Made by a program: the position numbers and the translations under genes. DNA of 64,000 bases from contig OY757939.1 of the NCBI GenBank assembly GCA_963585895.1, forward strand, positions 38,872,956-38,936,955. The letters are read 5' to 3'. Source of the stretch: Sepioteuthis lessoniana (Eukaryota > Mollusca > Cephalopoda > Myopsida > Loliginidae). Below the pieces are notes generated by a model, which saw only the letters and a program-made list of their open reading frames with translations, was not told the origin of the DNA and did no database searches. Positions 19,191-31,074 of the stretch are shown here, piece after piece (position 1 is the first letter of the stretch; every line of letters starts with the position of its first letter).

Positions 19191-20124
19191 GGAACAGTAT
19201 GGATAAGGGTATACGTGTGTATGTATATATCTGTGTGGATTTTGACATACCTATGCGGATGCGTGTGTCCACACGTACATATGAGTGTGAATATAGGCTG
19301 AAGTATGTGTGTGATTTCAGAAAGCTTGGGAGGTAATAAGAGCGTGAAAGGAATTATTTTTAATGGCTGTCGTTGGACATGGCCATGTGGTCTCAGGGCA
19401 CACCTTGAGGTTAGATCAAAAACTGGACATTTTAAGTAGCTGGCACTATGTGCTCTTGCTTAAAGGGAAGAGGTTGGTGTTAGATTTCGTATATACCAGT
19501 GAGAATTGACCCCAAGTATAGAATTTTCAGTAAGTGTGGAGCCCAAGAGAAGTGTGTGTCCAGATCAGATCGAGTCATGAACATAGACCGTAGTTCTGGT
19601 AAGAGTTAGCTGCAATCAAGAAGATGAGAGAGTGACTTCCGTTCCGTCCACTGCATTTGAGGCAGGTTGCAGAGTGTCACACGTAACCCTCCGTTAAGCA
19701 AGTTGGGTCCATCGAAGCTATATTTTTTTTTTTCCTTCGTGGCGTCGTTTCTGGGTTTTGTGCAGCTTCTACTTAAAACCAGCAAAACTGCAACAACGTG
19801 TGGCAGACATCATGATGCAGAGAAGCGTGCTCGAATCAGACAAGAAGTTATGTCACACTACCAAGAACCATGACAGATAGGATCAAATGTCGAGAGAGAG
19901 CCAAGCAGATCCGTACTGTTGGAACGTCTTATCTTGATAATGATGATGATGTATGTAATGAGATCATTGAAATGACCGCAATAGAATCAGTTATTGGTTT
20001 AGAGCAATTTTCTTGTACAAAGAGTTAAAAAAAGGGGGTAAGTCCTCTCCTCGAGGCATTCCCACTTCAAAAATATGTAACCATATACATAATGATTCCC
20101 ATATCGATGAAAATAAGCTCTTAT
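19191..20124. other. Mostly unassigned; possible RTE terminus near 19880-19955
   Basis: 19191-19870 matches nothing I know. 'cgagagagagccaagcagatccgtactgttggaacg' ending in (ATG/TGA)n at 19939-19952 resembles the RTE terminus ('gagagggtcagg…atccgtgct…cgac'). Confidence 0.4.
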
Positions 20125-20690
20125 ATGTATTAACCAAATCCCTCCGAACAGGAAATGACACAAGGTCAATTTTCAAGAGTATTTACCCAACCCCTCCACC
20201 ATGGGCAGGATGTGAAACGATGTGAATTTTTAAGAGAAGTATGTATTTACCCAATCCCTCCACAACGAGGAGGATGTGACACAAGGTCAATTTTAAAGAG
20301 AAGTATGTATTTACCCAACCCCTCCACAACGAGCTTGATGTAACACACAGTCAATCTTTAAAAGAAGTATGTATTTGCCCAACTCCTCCACAACGAGGAG
20401 GATGTGATACAAGGTCAATTTTAAAGAGAAGTATATACTTACCCAACTCCTCCACAACGAGCAGGATGTGACACAAGGTCAATTTTAAAGAGAAGTATTA
20501 TTTACCCAACCCCTCCACAACGAGCTGGATGTAACACACGGTCAATCTTTAAGAGAAGTATTATTTACCCAACTCCTCCACCACGAACAGGATGTAACAC
20601 ACAGTCAATCTTTAAGAGAAGTATGTATTTACCCAACTCCTCCACAACGAGGAGGATGTGACACAAGGTCAATTTTTAAGCGGAGTTGAA
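20125..20690 (-). repeat. 63-bp tandem array grown from a SINE B tail, about nine copies
   Basis: The phrase 'atttacccaacccctccac' recurs near 20185, 20247, 20310, 20372, 20437, 20500, 20565 and 20627, with a degenerate copy near 20129. Each unit goes on with 'aacgagg(a/c)aggatgtgacacaaggtcaatttt'. That is exactly the reverse complement of the 3' end of SINE B ('aaattgaccttgtgtcatatcctgcc…ggggttgg'). The array passes directly into SINE B body at its right end. Confidence 0.9.
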
Positions 20691-20760
20691 CAGATTTGAA
20701 TTCAAAGTTTTCTTTCTCCTCGTCCGGTTGCCATACCGTGGTTTGAGAACTGTTATATGT
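20660..20760 (-). mobile_element. SINE B body fragment
   Basis: 'aagcggagttgaacagatttgaattcaaagttttc' then 'tctcctcgtccggttgcc' is the reverse complement of the B 3' half. It is the anchor of the tandem array on its left. Confidence 0.75.
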
Positions 20761-21185
20761 CATAATTCAAACTAATTGATAAGTTTTCAGTTATCTCTCT
20801 AAATTTGAAAGATCTTATCAACAGAATTTTGCTTAGAACAAAGAAGAGATATAGTTAAACACTTTTCTTATGACAACACACTACTGCTTCTTATAAAACC
20901 AGAAAAACTCATTCAGATTTCTCTTTTAATTTCTGTGCAGGGTGAGGACCATACAATCTTGATGATGTGTAGAACATTTTGAACGATCCTCGGATACTAG
21001 TCTGTGTATTCATAAAAGTTTGCAAAACCTTCCATTTTGTGCTACTCGATGCAACTACCAGGGGACTGATCTTATATAAATTATAAATGAAAGTCAAACA
21101 AACGCAACATTACGTGGCATAAGCCAAAAAATCTAATTTCTCTTTTAGACATATCAAAAGCATGAAATCTTTGAATCTAACACGG
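20761..21185. other. Unassigned
   Basis: A minus-strand open frame (20909-21097) has no domain. Nothing recognised. Confidence 0.35.
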
Positions 21186-21440
21186 GAAATTAAAAGGTAC
21201 AGTGAGTCAGAATTATGAGAATTGGCTGAAAAGTTCATAAGCAGACCAAGATACACTTATGGAATGTGATCAAATGAGGTTTATTTTTCAATATTGTCCC
21301 CTTGCAGTCCACACACTTTTTTCATCGGTCTTGCTGTGTTTGGATCCCATTGGTCAAAAAGTCATCAACAACAGATATGATGTCATCATATGAAAATTTT
21401 AGCCAACCCGTGTATATCTCTCATATTTTCTAGGGCTTCA
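21186..21440 (-). pseudogene. mariner transposase, C-terminal end
   Basis: On the minus strand: VDDFLTNGIQTQQDR, stop (from W), KKCVDCKG, then a frame-lost end. This follows the usual mariner C-terminus (…F-GI--L--RW-KCV---GDY-EK). Beyond it lies 'ggctgaaaagttcataagcagacc', consistent with the 3' UTR and TIR side of the element. The catalytic DD34D region is absent. Confidence 0.7.
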
Positions 21441-21484
21441 GGTAGGTTTGCTAATCACTCATAGACTTTTTTTAATATGACAAT

Positions 21485-21935
21485 TTCAGATCTTTACAAG
21501 TTAATGACCATATGGAAATTTGACTTCTCTGCTAAAATAAAACGGGAATTCTTCCAATCTGTAGCCATGTCATTACTACTGTCAAGTTGCACCACTTGCA
21601 ATCTAACAAAACGCTAGGAGAAAAAAGTTAAAGGGTAACTAGACTAGAATACTGCGTGCTATTGTGAACAAACCCTGGAAGATGCACCCAACAAAACTAA
21701 TACTGTACAGCCACTTACCTCTCATCTCCCGAACCATCAAAGAATGACGAGGAAGGTATGCTGGGCACTGCTGGAGAAGTAAAGAAATTAACCAATGGAC
21801 CCCTACAAATGGACACAACAGTGTTATCCATGCGAAAATTTACATATTGTCTAAAAGAGTTGCACCAAGCGATAGCCGATGAGGAAGGGTGACTAGAGAG
21901 AGTCTGTGGTGAATGTTTGTTGAATATGTTGATAT
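21485..21935 (+). pseudogene. RTE-type LINE C-terminal region, decayed
   Basis: 'acgggaattcttccaatctgtagc' (REFFQSVA), 'tcattactactgtcaagttgcacc' (SLLLSSCT), 'agaatactgcgtgctattgtgaac' (RILRAIVN), 'agccacttacctctcatctcc' (SHLPLIS), 'tgggcactgctggagaag' and 'ccgatgaggaagggtgactagagagag' keep RTE order through several frame changes and a stop (TAG) in the LTKR block. Confidence 0.75.
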
Positions 21936-22540
<605 letters not shown>

Positions 22541-23429
22541 CTGTCTCTGTAAGTGAAAATGTGAAAGAGAGTGTGTTGTCTCTGTAAGTCGCAATGGAGA
22601 GAATGAGTTCTTGGAAGACGAGAATATATATAGGCAATCTTTGTCAATCCAGTCGGCTCCAAATGTGCGAGACAAAATCAAAGTTGCGGACGTAGTTGTG
22701 AGCACTAACTACGTGACTTTCCTGACAAATAGGTTCCCGAGACTAGTTAATTTACCGACGTTCGTCACATTTGTTTTGGGAACAAGTGGCATCACGGCCA
22801 TTTTAAAATATAGGAGTGTAAATTCTATATGTCAAAGGAATCCGAGGAACCGAAAATCTTGGGAAAAATAATGACTTAAAAAAACAAATTTGGGGGAGTA
22901 TTTATTTATTTTAATGGTGTGTCGGTTTCTATGGCTTCAGGAGATAAATATCATCGAAAAAAAGTTTAATTCTAAGAAACAATATTGAGGAACTTCAAAA
23001 TTTTCTTCGAAAAACTAGGATTAAAGAAAGATTTTAATATTCTTAACGAATGTCTTTTTTGTCATTGAAAAAACAACGACTAAACAAGCTAGGCTTTATC
23101 GTCTCTGCTTGATATCATATAACTATGTGACGTAATTTTTTTGAAAAATCCGATTGTAATGAAACTTTTAAATGTGGAAACAAAAAACTTTCGAAATTGT
23201 GCTTATGGCAAGTATTGACTTTTAGCATTTTTTTTCGAAATTTTTATCTGACGAAGCGTATAAAAGACAAAATTTCATAATACAAGAAGCAGTCAAAAGT
23301 TTTGAAAAAATCCTTTTAACGAAGACGAAAAAAGAAGACGTCGTTATCGTTCGAAAAACAGAGACGAAAAAAAATGGATGAGTAAAGATTCTCGTATTCT
23401 TACGTGACTATGAAGCGTCCAAATCCAAG
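22541..23429. other. Unassigned AT-rich sequence
   Basis: An 86-codon plus-strand frame (22611-22871) has no domain and no similarity to repeats in the window. No splice-flanked exon can be argued. Confidence 0.35.
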
Positions 23430-23862
23430 GGATTAAAATGGAAATTATTTTTACAATAAAAATCCATTGCAAATGATCTTTACAATTAAAATGGATTGCT
23501 AATGATTTTTACCATAAAAATTCATTTCAAATAATTTCTACTACAAAAATACATTGCAAATGGTTTTTACTATAAAAATGCATGGTAGATTATTTTTACT
23601 ATAGAAATGCATAGGGAATAATTTTTACTATAGAAATGCGTTGGGAATGATTTCTACAATAAAAGTACATAGCAAATGGATTTTTCTATAAAAATGCATT
23701 GACAATGGTTTTTACTATAAAAATACATTACAAACGATTTTTACTATAAAAATGAATTGGCAAATGATTTTTTCGATAAAAATGAATTAGGAATGATTTT
23801 TATTATAAAAATGCATTGGAAATCATTTTTACTATAAAAATGTACAGGGAATTTTTATAAAT
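23430..23862. repeat. Minisatellite, about 34-bp unit, about 12-13 copies
   Basis: Consensus 'tttttactataaaaatgcattgg' then 'aaatgat'. The same core as the array at 11.31-11.65 kb (tttactata-(a/g)(a/g)aat-cattgg). Confidence 0.9.
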
Positions 23863-24484
23863 GTCCCATAAGTGAGACAATGTTGACTGTACTGAGTTAA
23901 CATTAAAAATACTAAGACGCGGTTCAATTGTCTAAGCAATTTTTACTACGTTCTTTACTCTTCTCAAAGCAATGATTGTTTTATAAAGCTAATGAGATAT
24001 GTTGAAAATTAATTTATCATATATGCTCAAATAATAAACGACTTTATGTAAGAGCGACACTTAATTTTTGCCACAAGAAGGTTTTTATCTTATATTGTGT
24101 GTAATGAACGATCTCTAATTTTTGGCTCTGTTAGCCTAAAATCATTTTTTCAACGATGACATAAAGAGAAAATATTCAAACACTTATTTATATGAGGGCA
24201 ACTCATAAGTTTTACAACATTTACGTTATATGAAGCATCTGTGTGTCTTTTCAAATCACACACGGTGTGGAGCAATGCAGAACGTGTCAACGTACCAACT
24301 AGCATGTACCAAAATATTGTCAAACTTTTGATTTACTCTTGTAAATAAATGAATTTGATTTTCACATCATGTTTTCTTCCAATCTGCCGGATATTTTATT
24401 CATATATATATATATACGTATAAAAGCGAATATTCTCTTTTCTCTCTCTTTATTTTTTTATTTTTGCATTTCTGTGTATTACTC
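23863..24484. other. Unassigned; short (TA)n near 24402
   Basis: Nothing recognised. Confidence 0.4.
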
Positions 24485-24725
24485 CAACATGGAGGTGTTC
24501 GTAGTGTAACGGTTATCATCGCAAGAAGTGGACTAAGCTACGCGAGTTCAAATACTTGACAAAGCTGTTTGCATTTCACATACCACTAACACCCTCTTGA
24601 AATGTATGAATCTAAATATTCTCCTTCCAGAGTAAATATTAGGGCACCCTGGGCTCTTTGACCTTGGTATATCAATCAGTGATTTATTATGTCATCCTTA
24701 CCCAAGACACATATAAAAGAGTAGT
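24485..24725 (+). mobile_element. SINE B, diverged
   Basis: Head 'ggtgttcgtagtgtaacggttatcatcgca', B box 'gcgagttcaaatac', body 'gcatttcacat…taacaccctc', 'atgaatctaaatattctcc', 'gggctctttgaccttgg'. The 3' end is degraded. Confidence 0.8.
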
Positions 24726-24759
24726 ACCCCAACAACTAAACAAGGTTACGAGACCAGTG

Positions 24760-24760
24760 T

Positions 24761-24802
<42 letters not shown>

Positions 24803-24871
24803 TGAATAGACTTAGATGGATAGCTAGATGAGAATACACTTAGATAGATAGATAGATAGATAGATAGATGA
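24760..24871. repeat. (GATA)n microsatellite, two blocks
   Basis: Pure gata repeats at about 24761-24802 and 24843-24870, separated by a degenerate gap. Confidence 0.97.
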
Positions 24872-25744
24872 GACAGTCAAGAACGTGATGAACGGAGAGT
24901 TACAGAAGAATGAAATATAACTTATGGTGAATTTACTTATTAACGATTCAAAGCAAGACGTACAGATGACAACACGAACTAATGAACACCTACTTGAGAA
25001 ATTTATTTAATTAAGCTCTAAATTAATATCATGTGACATAAGCACACTAGTGCTGATATAATCGGAAACTGATAATTTGAAATAACTTGAAATGTTCGTC
25101 TTCCTCGGGAGTTATAGTCGATGCTCTTATACCAAACACTTAGAAGCATTTTAAACGGTTTGATTATCGTAATTATCACTTATCAGTCATGTGTGATGAT
25201 CAGTCTCTATTTGATTTCTTTTACTGGGATCGTTACACCTGATCGTTTCTCCTTCTTTCGTTATCTGGATTTCAGTTGCTAATTTGTAGTTAAACTATTT
25301 TAACTCTTTGGTAAACAATGAAAACAATAGTTGTAGACAGTTCAGTCGGCGAAGATAGCTTTGTAAAAGATTTTTTGGCTGAGTGAATTAAACACTTGGA
25401 CACTTTGGCAATTAACAAAGCTGTCCATCCTGATTAACACTTTCAAATACAGTTTATTTCAAGAATGTTTTAATTGCTAACTCGTAGTAAAGCTGTTTTA
25501 ACTTCTTTGTAACCAATGAAAACAGTAGTAGTAGACAGCCCTATCAGCAAAGAGAGCTTTCCAAAAGACTTTCTGACTGATTGGTTTGATTGATTAATTT
25601 ATTCATGTTAACTGCCTTGTTAATTCGTTTAGGGTCATGACTAGATGTTAGAGAATTGCGTTCATTGAACATTCATACATTTTTGGGTAATTGTTTCTTA
25701 AGAGCTTTTTCTCATAGACACAAATAATTTCGAAACTGATCTAT
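24872..25744. repeat. Unassigned; contains a diverged direct repeat of about 120 bp
   Basis: 25271-25390 and 25470-25588 share 'gttgctaatttgtagttaaac' / 'attgctaactcgtagtaaagc', 'aatgaaaaca(a/g)tagt(t/a)gtagaca' and 'aagactttctgactga'-like ends, at an offset of about 195 bp. Old local duplication. The rest is unrecognised. Confidence 0.5.
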
Positions 25745-25935
25745 TTGACCTGTAGATGGGATCCTAACCCGTACTACCCGTGGATCAGGAAGTAATAGCA
25801 ATGAACGGGTACTCCACATTCTCCTGATTTCCTGAACAGGAGACACACCATCAGATACAATTTTGTGGCATTCTCAGAGCACCCCATCTGGGTGGGAGAT
25901 CTTACCTTTCAACACGGGATACAGTCCCCGACGAT
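25745..25935 (-). mobile_element. SINE A head fragment
   Basis: 'gatgggatcctaacccgtact…gtggatcagg', 'aatagcaatgaacgggtactccacattc' and 'catcagatac' are the reverse complement of the A body and head. Tail and internal units are missing. Confidence 0.65.
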
Positions 25936-26235
25936 AGAGCAAAAGATTTTCTGGATAAGATTTTCGGGAAATTTAAGAATAAATAAAAACGTTCAGCCTA
26001 ATGAAGACTTTTGTTCCCGTACACTTCCATTCTCATGAAATTTGTTGGGAAATCTACAATGGAAAATTTTACATTAAATTTATCTTTCACAATTTTTGTA
26101 ACTTTTACATGCCTTAAAAAAAAAACATGGCCAAAAGGTAACCCTAAAAAATTGATGCCTAATTGAAGTTAGTGCATGACTTGGCAATTTCAAATATTCG
26201 CACAAATACTGATGTCTCTGAGTACATTGATGTCT

Positions 26236-26290
26236 CATGATAAATATTGTATCATAAAATTTAAAAATAAAAACATCCTTGAAATGTACT

Positions 26291-26330
<40 letters not shown>

Positions 26331-26420
26331 AGTACATTTCAATGATGATTAATATTGTATCATAAAACTTAAAAATAAAAACATCATTGAAATGTATATA
26401 TATATATATATATATATGCC
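26236..26420. repeat. Short tandem duplication separated by (TA)n
   Basis: 'aatattgtatcataaaa(t/c)ttaaaaa' followed by 'taaaaacatc(c/a)ttgaaatgta' appears at about 26242 and 26351. Each copy ends in a TA microsatellite (26288-26331 and 26395-26417). Confidence 0.8.
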
Positions 26421-26424
26421 ATGA

Positions 26425-26591
26425 TAATTTTTCGGGACACTGCAGCGACGTTCTCCAATCGACCCCGTCACATGGACGTGCCAGTGTTGGACTACCAAAG
26501 AGAACATACCTACAACAGAATGAATGGATGATAGGGATGAACTGAGAGAGAGGGTCACGGAAATCCGTGCTAGCTTGTGACTTGATGATGA

Positions 26592-26600
<9 letters not shown>
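26425..26600 (+). mobile_element. RTE-type LINE 3' terminus, decayed
   Basis: 'cgggacactgc' (GHC), then degraded sequence, then 'gatgaactgagagagagggtcacggaaatccgtgct' (…LRERVTEIRA) and a (ATG)n(TA)n tail. Confidence 0.65.
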
Positions 26601-26634
<34 letters not shown>

Positions 26635-26698
26635 TCAATAAATTATTAATCCATTTAATCATGTTAAGTCTAAGCATTTATTTGATTAAGTCTACGCT
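26601..26698. other. Spacer
   Basis: AT-rich, nothing recognised. Confidence 0.4.
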
Positions 26699-26850
26699 GC
26701 ATTCGGGCACCTCGGGTGGTGTAATGGTTAGCAAGGTAGACTAGCACACCTACACGAGTGAGTTCGATTCTCATTAGGTGCCCAATTCATGCTGCCTTGT
26801 GCTACATCTAAGCAAAAAGATTAGTAAATTACCACGCTGTATTCTTCAAA
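26699..26850 (+). mobile_element. SINE E (tRNA-derived)
   Basis: A clear tRNA-like head: 'gggtggtgtaatggttagcaagg' (A box about 26718-26735) and 'gagttcgattctc' (B box about 26760). It has a short body 'ctgccttgtgctacatc' and the end 'gattagtaaattac'. A second copy is at 32.05-32.14 kb inside an inverted repeat. Too diverged in stem pairing for me to call a functional tRNA. Confidence 0.7.
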
Positions 26851-27164
26851 TTACTCTTATGGCAAACAAACACTCAACCTTTTTTTTATCATAAAGGTGC
26901 TAGAAGGCTGAGGGTCAACTGTGTCAACAGGAACAATTAATGAAAATTATTTCTACCAATATATAGATATAAATGAAACCAAATAATCAAAATTTCACAT
27001 AAAACCCGAGAAGATTCATTTGCCATAAAGCAAAATAACCAACCAATAAACTATTTCCTGTATAATCTTGTATCATACACTCAGAATTTCACTCAGTGCG
27101 GAGTATATTCAATATCTCAAACTATTATTTCATTAATTAACCAAAAGCAAAGTCTTGTGAGGGA
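26851..27164. other. Unassigned
   Basis: AT-rich, nothing recognised. Confidence 0.4.
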
Positions 27165-27238
27165 GAAACTCTGGTGACGTACTGAGTCAAGTGCTGGATT
27201 GGGACATCGTAGTTAGTGAGTTCGAACTCTTGTTGAAC
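27165..27238 (+). mobile_element. SINE D, left piece (split by SINE A)
   Basis: 'ctggtgacgtactgagtcaagtgctgg' (A-box region) and 'gagttcgaactcttgttgaac' (B box). It resumes after 27843 with 'gagctatcacgttcactttcgg'. Confidence 0.85.
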
Positions 27239-27843
27239 TTTGACCAGTCGGCTGGGGCAGTAGAATACATCAACTGCTTCTCTGCAAAGGGGTAAGACAC
27301 CCACAACGAGTGTCCTGGAACGGGCACTAAACAATCTGATGGTGAGGATCCAGTAATGCTGGAGCTTTGGGGAATGCGGAATACCCATTCATTGCCATCA
27401 CTCCCAGGTCCACTCTGGCTCGGAGTGGTAGCACCTGATTGGGTCTTATCTGTGGGTCAAATTGAACTAAACCGTGGACTAATAGTAAACTAAATTGTTT
27501 GAAATAGAACTGTTTTTGACATTGAAACTACGTACTTATGCTAAACTGAATTCTTTGAAATAGTACTGTTTATCTATGCTAAACCGAATTGTTTGAAATA
27601 GAACTGTTTTCGATATTCAAATTTGTGTAAACGAAAGCTATACTTATACTAAACTGAATTGTTTGAATTAAAGCTGTGTGACTTAACTGAATAACTTGAA
27701 ATAGAAATGTTTTTGACAAATAAACTGTGTACTTAAGCTAAACCGAATTGTTTTAAATAGAACTGTTTATTTGTACAAAAATGGATTTGGCATTAAATAA
27801 CCTACAAAAGTTGATATACCATAAAACCCCAATCAAACAAACA
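27239..27843 (+). mobile_element. SINE A, full length, nested in SINE D
   Basis: Head 'accagtcggctggggcag', body 'gacgggcactaaacaatctg'-like through 'gtagcacctgattgggtc', then about six internal units (aaactgaattgtttgaaatag type) and the tail 'ggcattaaataacctacaaaag…ataccataaaacc'. Flanked by 'tcttgttgaac' (27228-27238) and 'tcttgttgagc' (27844-27854), an 11-bp target-site duplication with one mismatch. Good reference copy for the family, about 605 bp. Confidence 0.9.
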
Positions 27844-28015
27844 TCTTGTTGAGCTATCACGTTCACTTTCGGACAAATGCTCTCGTGAAAGTTGTAAATC
27901 CTCTTAAACTCCAGACTAAGGGTTAAATAGTTGTACTAATGTCCTTCTGCAAAGATGGCTTTGGCAGTTAATAACCCACGAAGGTTGATAGGCTATTAAG
28001 CAAAGAAAACAAGCC
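27844..28015 (+). mobile_element. SINE D, right piece
   Basis: Body 'cacgttcactttcggacaaatg', 'ctaagggttaaatag', tail 'tttggcagttaataacccacgaaggttgatagg'. Confidence 0.85.
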
Positions 28016-28248
28016 ACTTGTACAATATACTGTGGAAAATTTCCCATTAATTTCTCTTTCACACATTTATGAGATTTATACTCGAAAGGTCTTTGTCAGT
28101 GGAGATAATAAACAAAATACAAAGGAATGGGTGCTAAAAGGAAGCCAGCGTATGACATTTCAACCGCTGATGTAGCATAACATTTCTATTCCATAAATTC
28201 TTTCCTCCTATCATTATGATTAACTGCTTTAAGAAACAAAAACATTGT
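28016..28248. other. Unassigned
   Basis: Nothing recognised. Confidence 0.4.
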
Positions 28249-28440
28249 AAATGAATCCAATTATTCTCCCTCCAGCTATGGGTAAATAGTAAGGCAGACT
28301 GGGTTCTTCAGCCTTAGTGAGGCAACTAGTCTAGGAGAAGGAAAACTCTGAATTCAAACCTGTTAAATCCCACTTAAAAATTGCCCTTGTGTCATATCCT
28401 GCCCGAGCGGAGGGGTTGGTAAATATGGGTAAATGATATT
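28249..28440 (+). mobile_element. SINE B, 5'-truncated
   Basis: Starts at 'gaatccaattattctccctcc', then 'gactgggttcttcagcc', 'ggcaactagtctaggag' and the 3' end 'cttgtgtcatatcctgcccg' 'gaggggttggtaaata'. The tRNA-like head is absent. Confidence 0.85.
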
Positions 28441-28582
28441 TGTTTTAAATACCTACTTAAATCTTTATCAGTCGTAATGTCAGGATTTTGGGAATATTCA
28501 CTGTGTCTTAATCATTCGGACCGACTCTTAAAAATAAGAAAAAAACAATGACATAAATAACTAACAGAAAAACTAGATTTGT

Positions 28583-28618
28583 TTCATCACCATCGTCATC
28601 ATCAAGACCTGCTGACTT

Positions 28619-28656
<38 letters not shown>

Positions 28657-29340
28657 TTATCCCACTAGGCCATCACTCTTAGTAAGTCTTGTTGATGGCA
28701 ACCAGTGTCCGCACAAAGTTGATAAATGTAAGGTTTTTGCTGATTGGTCAATACTGGTGTGTCCATGTGTAGGAGTCTATAGTAGAACGTCGCTTATGAG
28801 TTTGTTCTTACTTCACCAGCAGTGCCTAGCATGTCTGACTTGGATGGGAAGTAAGCGGCCGTACAGCAACTGTTTTGTTGGGTGTTGCTTTCAAGACTTG
28901 TTCAAAACAGTTTTTAGCATTCTTGTTTAGTTCCAATCAACCTTTTTACGGCCGGCGTTTCGTTAAAATCTAAAGCGTGCTGACACGTCTACAGCATAGG
29001 AGAACTCCGTTTTATTTTTATCAGAGAAAAGATTATTTTATCATCGTCAATAGCAGTGCATACATTACTTACACATTTATCGACATCATTTATAGTAGAT
29101 GTGATATTGATACCAAGGTATATTAACTGGTTTACTAATTTCCTACGCTTGCTATTTATTGAGCACCATCTTGATTAAAACATATAAATTTAGTTTTTTT
29201 TTTTTCAGAGTTCATGTACAAATCAATGCTTCTGTTCCGGGCTACGCGGTAGAAATTTGGCTTAAGTGATGCATTCGCAAAAATATTTACCTATCTGTGT
29301 AGTGTGCATCAATAATAGTTTCAGCAATATATAGCTTGCT
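28583..29340 (-). pseudogene. RTE-type LINE 3' region, minus strand, decayed
   Basis: Starts (3' end) with a (CAT)n-like stretch at about 28588, interrupted by a pure CT microsatellite (28620-28654). Then come 'ggcaaccagtgtccgcacaa', 'tgtgtccatgtgtaggag', 'cagcagtgcctagcatgtctgac' (reverse of the RHAGHC area), 'gtaagcggccgtacagc' and 'gggtgttgctttcaagacttg' (reverse of SW-QHP), reaching the thumb region near 29000-29130. Heavily frame-shifted. Confidence 0.75.
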
Positions 29341-29739
29341 TCTTTACTTTTATTGTGTGTGTGTGTGTGTGTGAAACGATTTTCTTTCATGAAATCTATA
29401 GACGTGTGTAATAACGGCTAACTAGTAAATGCAGCCTCGCATGTTACATTTATAGACTGAGCTCTAACAAGCCGATGTTATGTAAACAAAAAATAATAAT
29501 AAATAGCCCATTCACGACCACATATGAAATTAACCTAAAAAGAGCATTAACTTGAAAAACAGAACAGAGAAAATGATATAATCATGTTGGTAGAATTTAC
29601 CTGACGTTATTTTAATTTCTTTCAACATTAAAATGTATATTTACACTTTATTTTTTACTAATCCACGAATTATAAACGGCTGTATTTGCTTTTATGATTT
29701 TCAATCGCATATACAGTCTGTTTTGTTTATAGACACAAA
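29341..29739. other. Unassigned; (TG)n at 29352-29372
   Basis: Short TG microsatellite, otherwise nothing recognised. Confidence 0.4.
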
Positions 29740-30380
29740 CTGGGCTTTTTTTTTTCTTTTTCTTCAGAAATGTTATCATAAAAGATTTCAAACAAACAAA
29801 AAATTGTTATTTTTTGTTTACATTACATCGGCCTGTTAGAAATCAGCCTGTTACTGTAACATGTGGGGCCATATTTATTAGTTTTACGTGGGTCAACACG
29901 CTTACAAGACGTTTCTCCCGTCATTTTTAATTCACGAAAAATTTGTTTTAATTTATAGTTGCGATTTTTTTTGTTTTTTTTTTCTTTTTCTTCAGAAATG
30001 TTATAATACAAGATTGTAAGTAAAGTTGGTGACCATAGTCGAGGGCGACCAGAAGGCTCCCTTTTCAATAGCTACTGCACCGAGATGTAGGGAAGGGTGC
30101 AACTCCTTCGCCTGGATTGCCCCACTTTACCCAAGATACGTACCTTATATTGCTGAGTGTTCAGCAATGAGGTATGACAAGTACCATTTTTAAAGTCTTT
30201 GGTATGACGTGACCTAGGATTGAACCCAGGTCTCCCGGACCATTAGTGAACACTTTACCCACTAGGCCAATGAGCCGGTTTACACAAACAAAAAAGTGTT
30301 ATGCTTTGTTTACATTTCATCAACCTGTTAATGTAACATGCGGGGCTGTATTTACTAGTTGGCCGTGTTGTTGCATATAA
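29740..30380. repeat. Diverged tandem duplication, second unit carrying a SINE C
   Basis: 'tctttttcttcagaaatgttat' (29755 and 29984) starts both units. 'tttgtttacatt' followed by 'cctgttaatgtaacatgcgggg'-type sequence ends both (29815-29900 and 30308-30370). The second unit is interrupted at about 30016-30283 by SINE C. Confidence 0.7.
30016..30283 (-). mobile_element. SINE C, full length
   Basis: Minus strand: head with 'ggcctagtgggtaaagtgttcac' (A-box-like), B box 'gggttcaatcctagg', body 'acactcagcaatataaggtacg', 'gcaatccaggcgaaggagttgc' split form, end 'gtcgccctcgactatggtc'. Inserted into the second duplication unit. Confidence 0.85.
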
Positions 30381-30814
30381 TCTAGACGGATCGCGAATAG
30401 TAATTGTGTCAATGTATTTCCTTTCGAGACTCTATCGACGACATCAAAGAAAACAATATCACCATCAAATGAACGAACTTTTGCTTTGTTTTTATGTAGA
30501 GCATCGTTATAGTGGTAAAAGTTTCTTTGTTCTCCTAAATAGATATTTAGGAATAATTAAGGATGATTTAGAACATCCGCTAAGAAGAAAGATTAATTTT
30601 TATAGAAGTCGTTCTGTTTAACATAAATTAAATTGTGTTAAAACTAAAACCAACCAGCATAGAAAGACATTATTTTGATGACACTTTTTTACATAATATG
30701 TGCACATACATGCACATACAACCAACTTTATAAAGAGAGAAATTAAAATCAAATGTTTAATCTCATCTAACTATGATGAGTAAAGTATATATATATATAT
30801 ATATTGATCAAAGA

Positions 30815-30847
<33 letters not shown>

Positions 30848-31073
30848 AATATATACCTTTTTTTAACATATAGGGTGTCTCACTGTACATGAGACCCATG
30901 TAACTGCCAATAAGTCTAATAATAATAATGTTGTATACTTTTTGCTGCAGATTTGAAAATAATATACCATAACAATTGATAATCCTCGATCATAATGCCT
31001 TGGAAAAAAGAAGAAAATATTTTGCGTCACTACTTATTTGGAGACAAAATCATTCAAAACTATCTCAAAATAG
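30381..31073. other. Unassigned; (TA)n near 30785-30845
   Basis: A 71-codon plus-strand frame (30406-30621) is Lys/Arg-rich without a domain. Two TA microsatellites. Nothing further. Confidence 0.35.
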
Positions 31074-31074
31074 A

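Noticed and set aside
20125..20690. Regular repeats with spacing that could suggest a CRISPR array
   Set aside because: Units are contiguous and wholly repeated with no unique spacers; derived from a SINE tail in a eukaryotic genome.
26699..26850. Possible functional tRNA gene
   Set aside because: A- and B-box words are present, but I could not pair a full cloverleaf, and a dispersed copy with the same body exists at 32.05 kb; better called a SINE.
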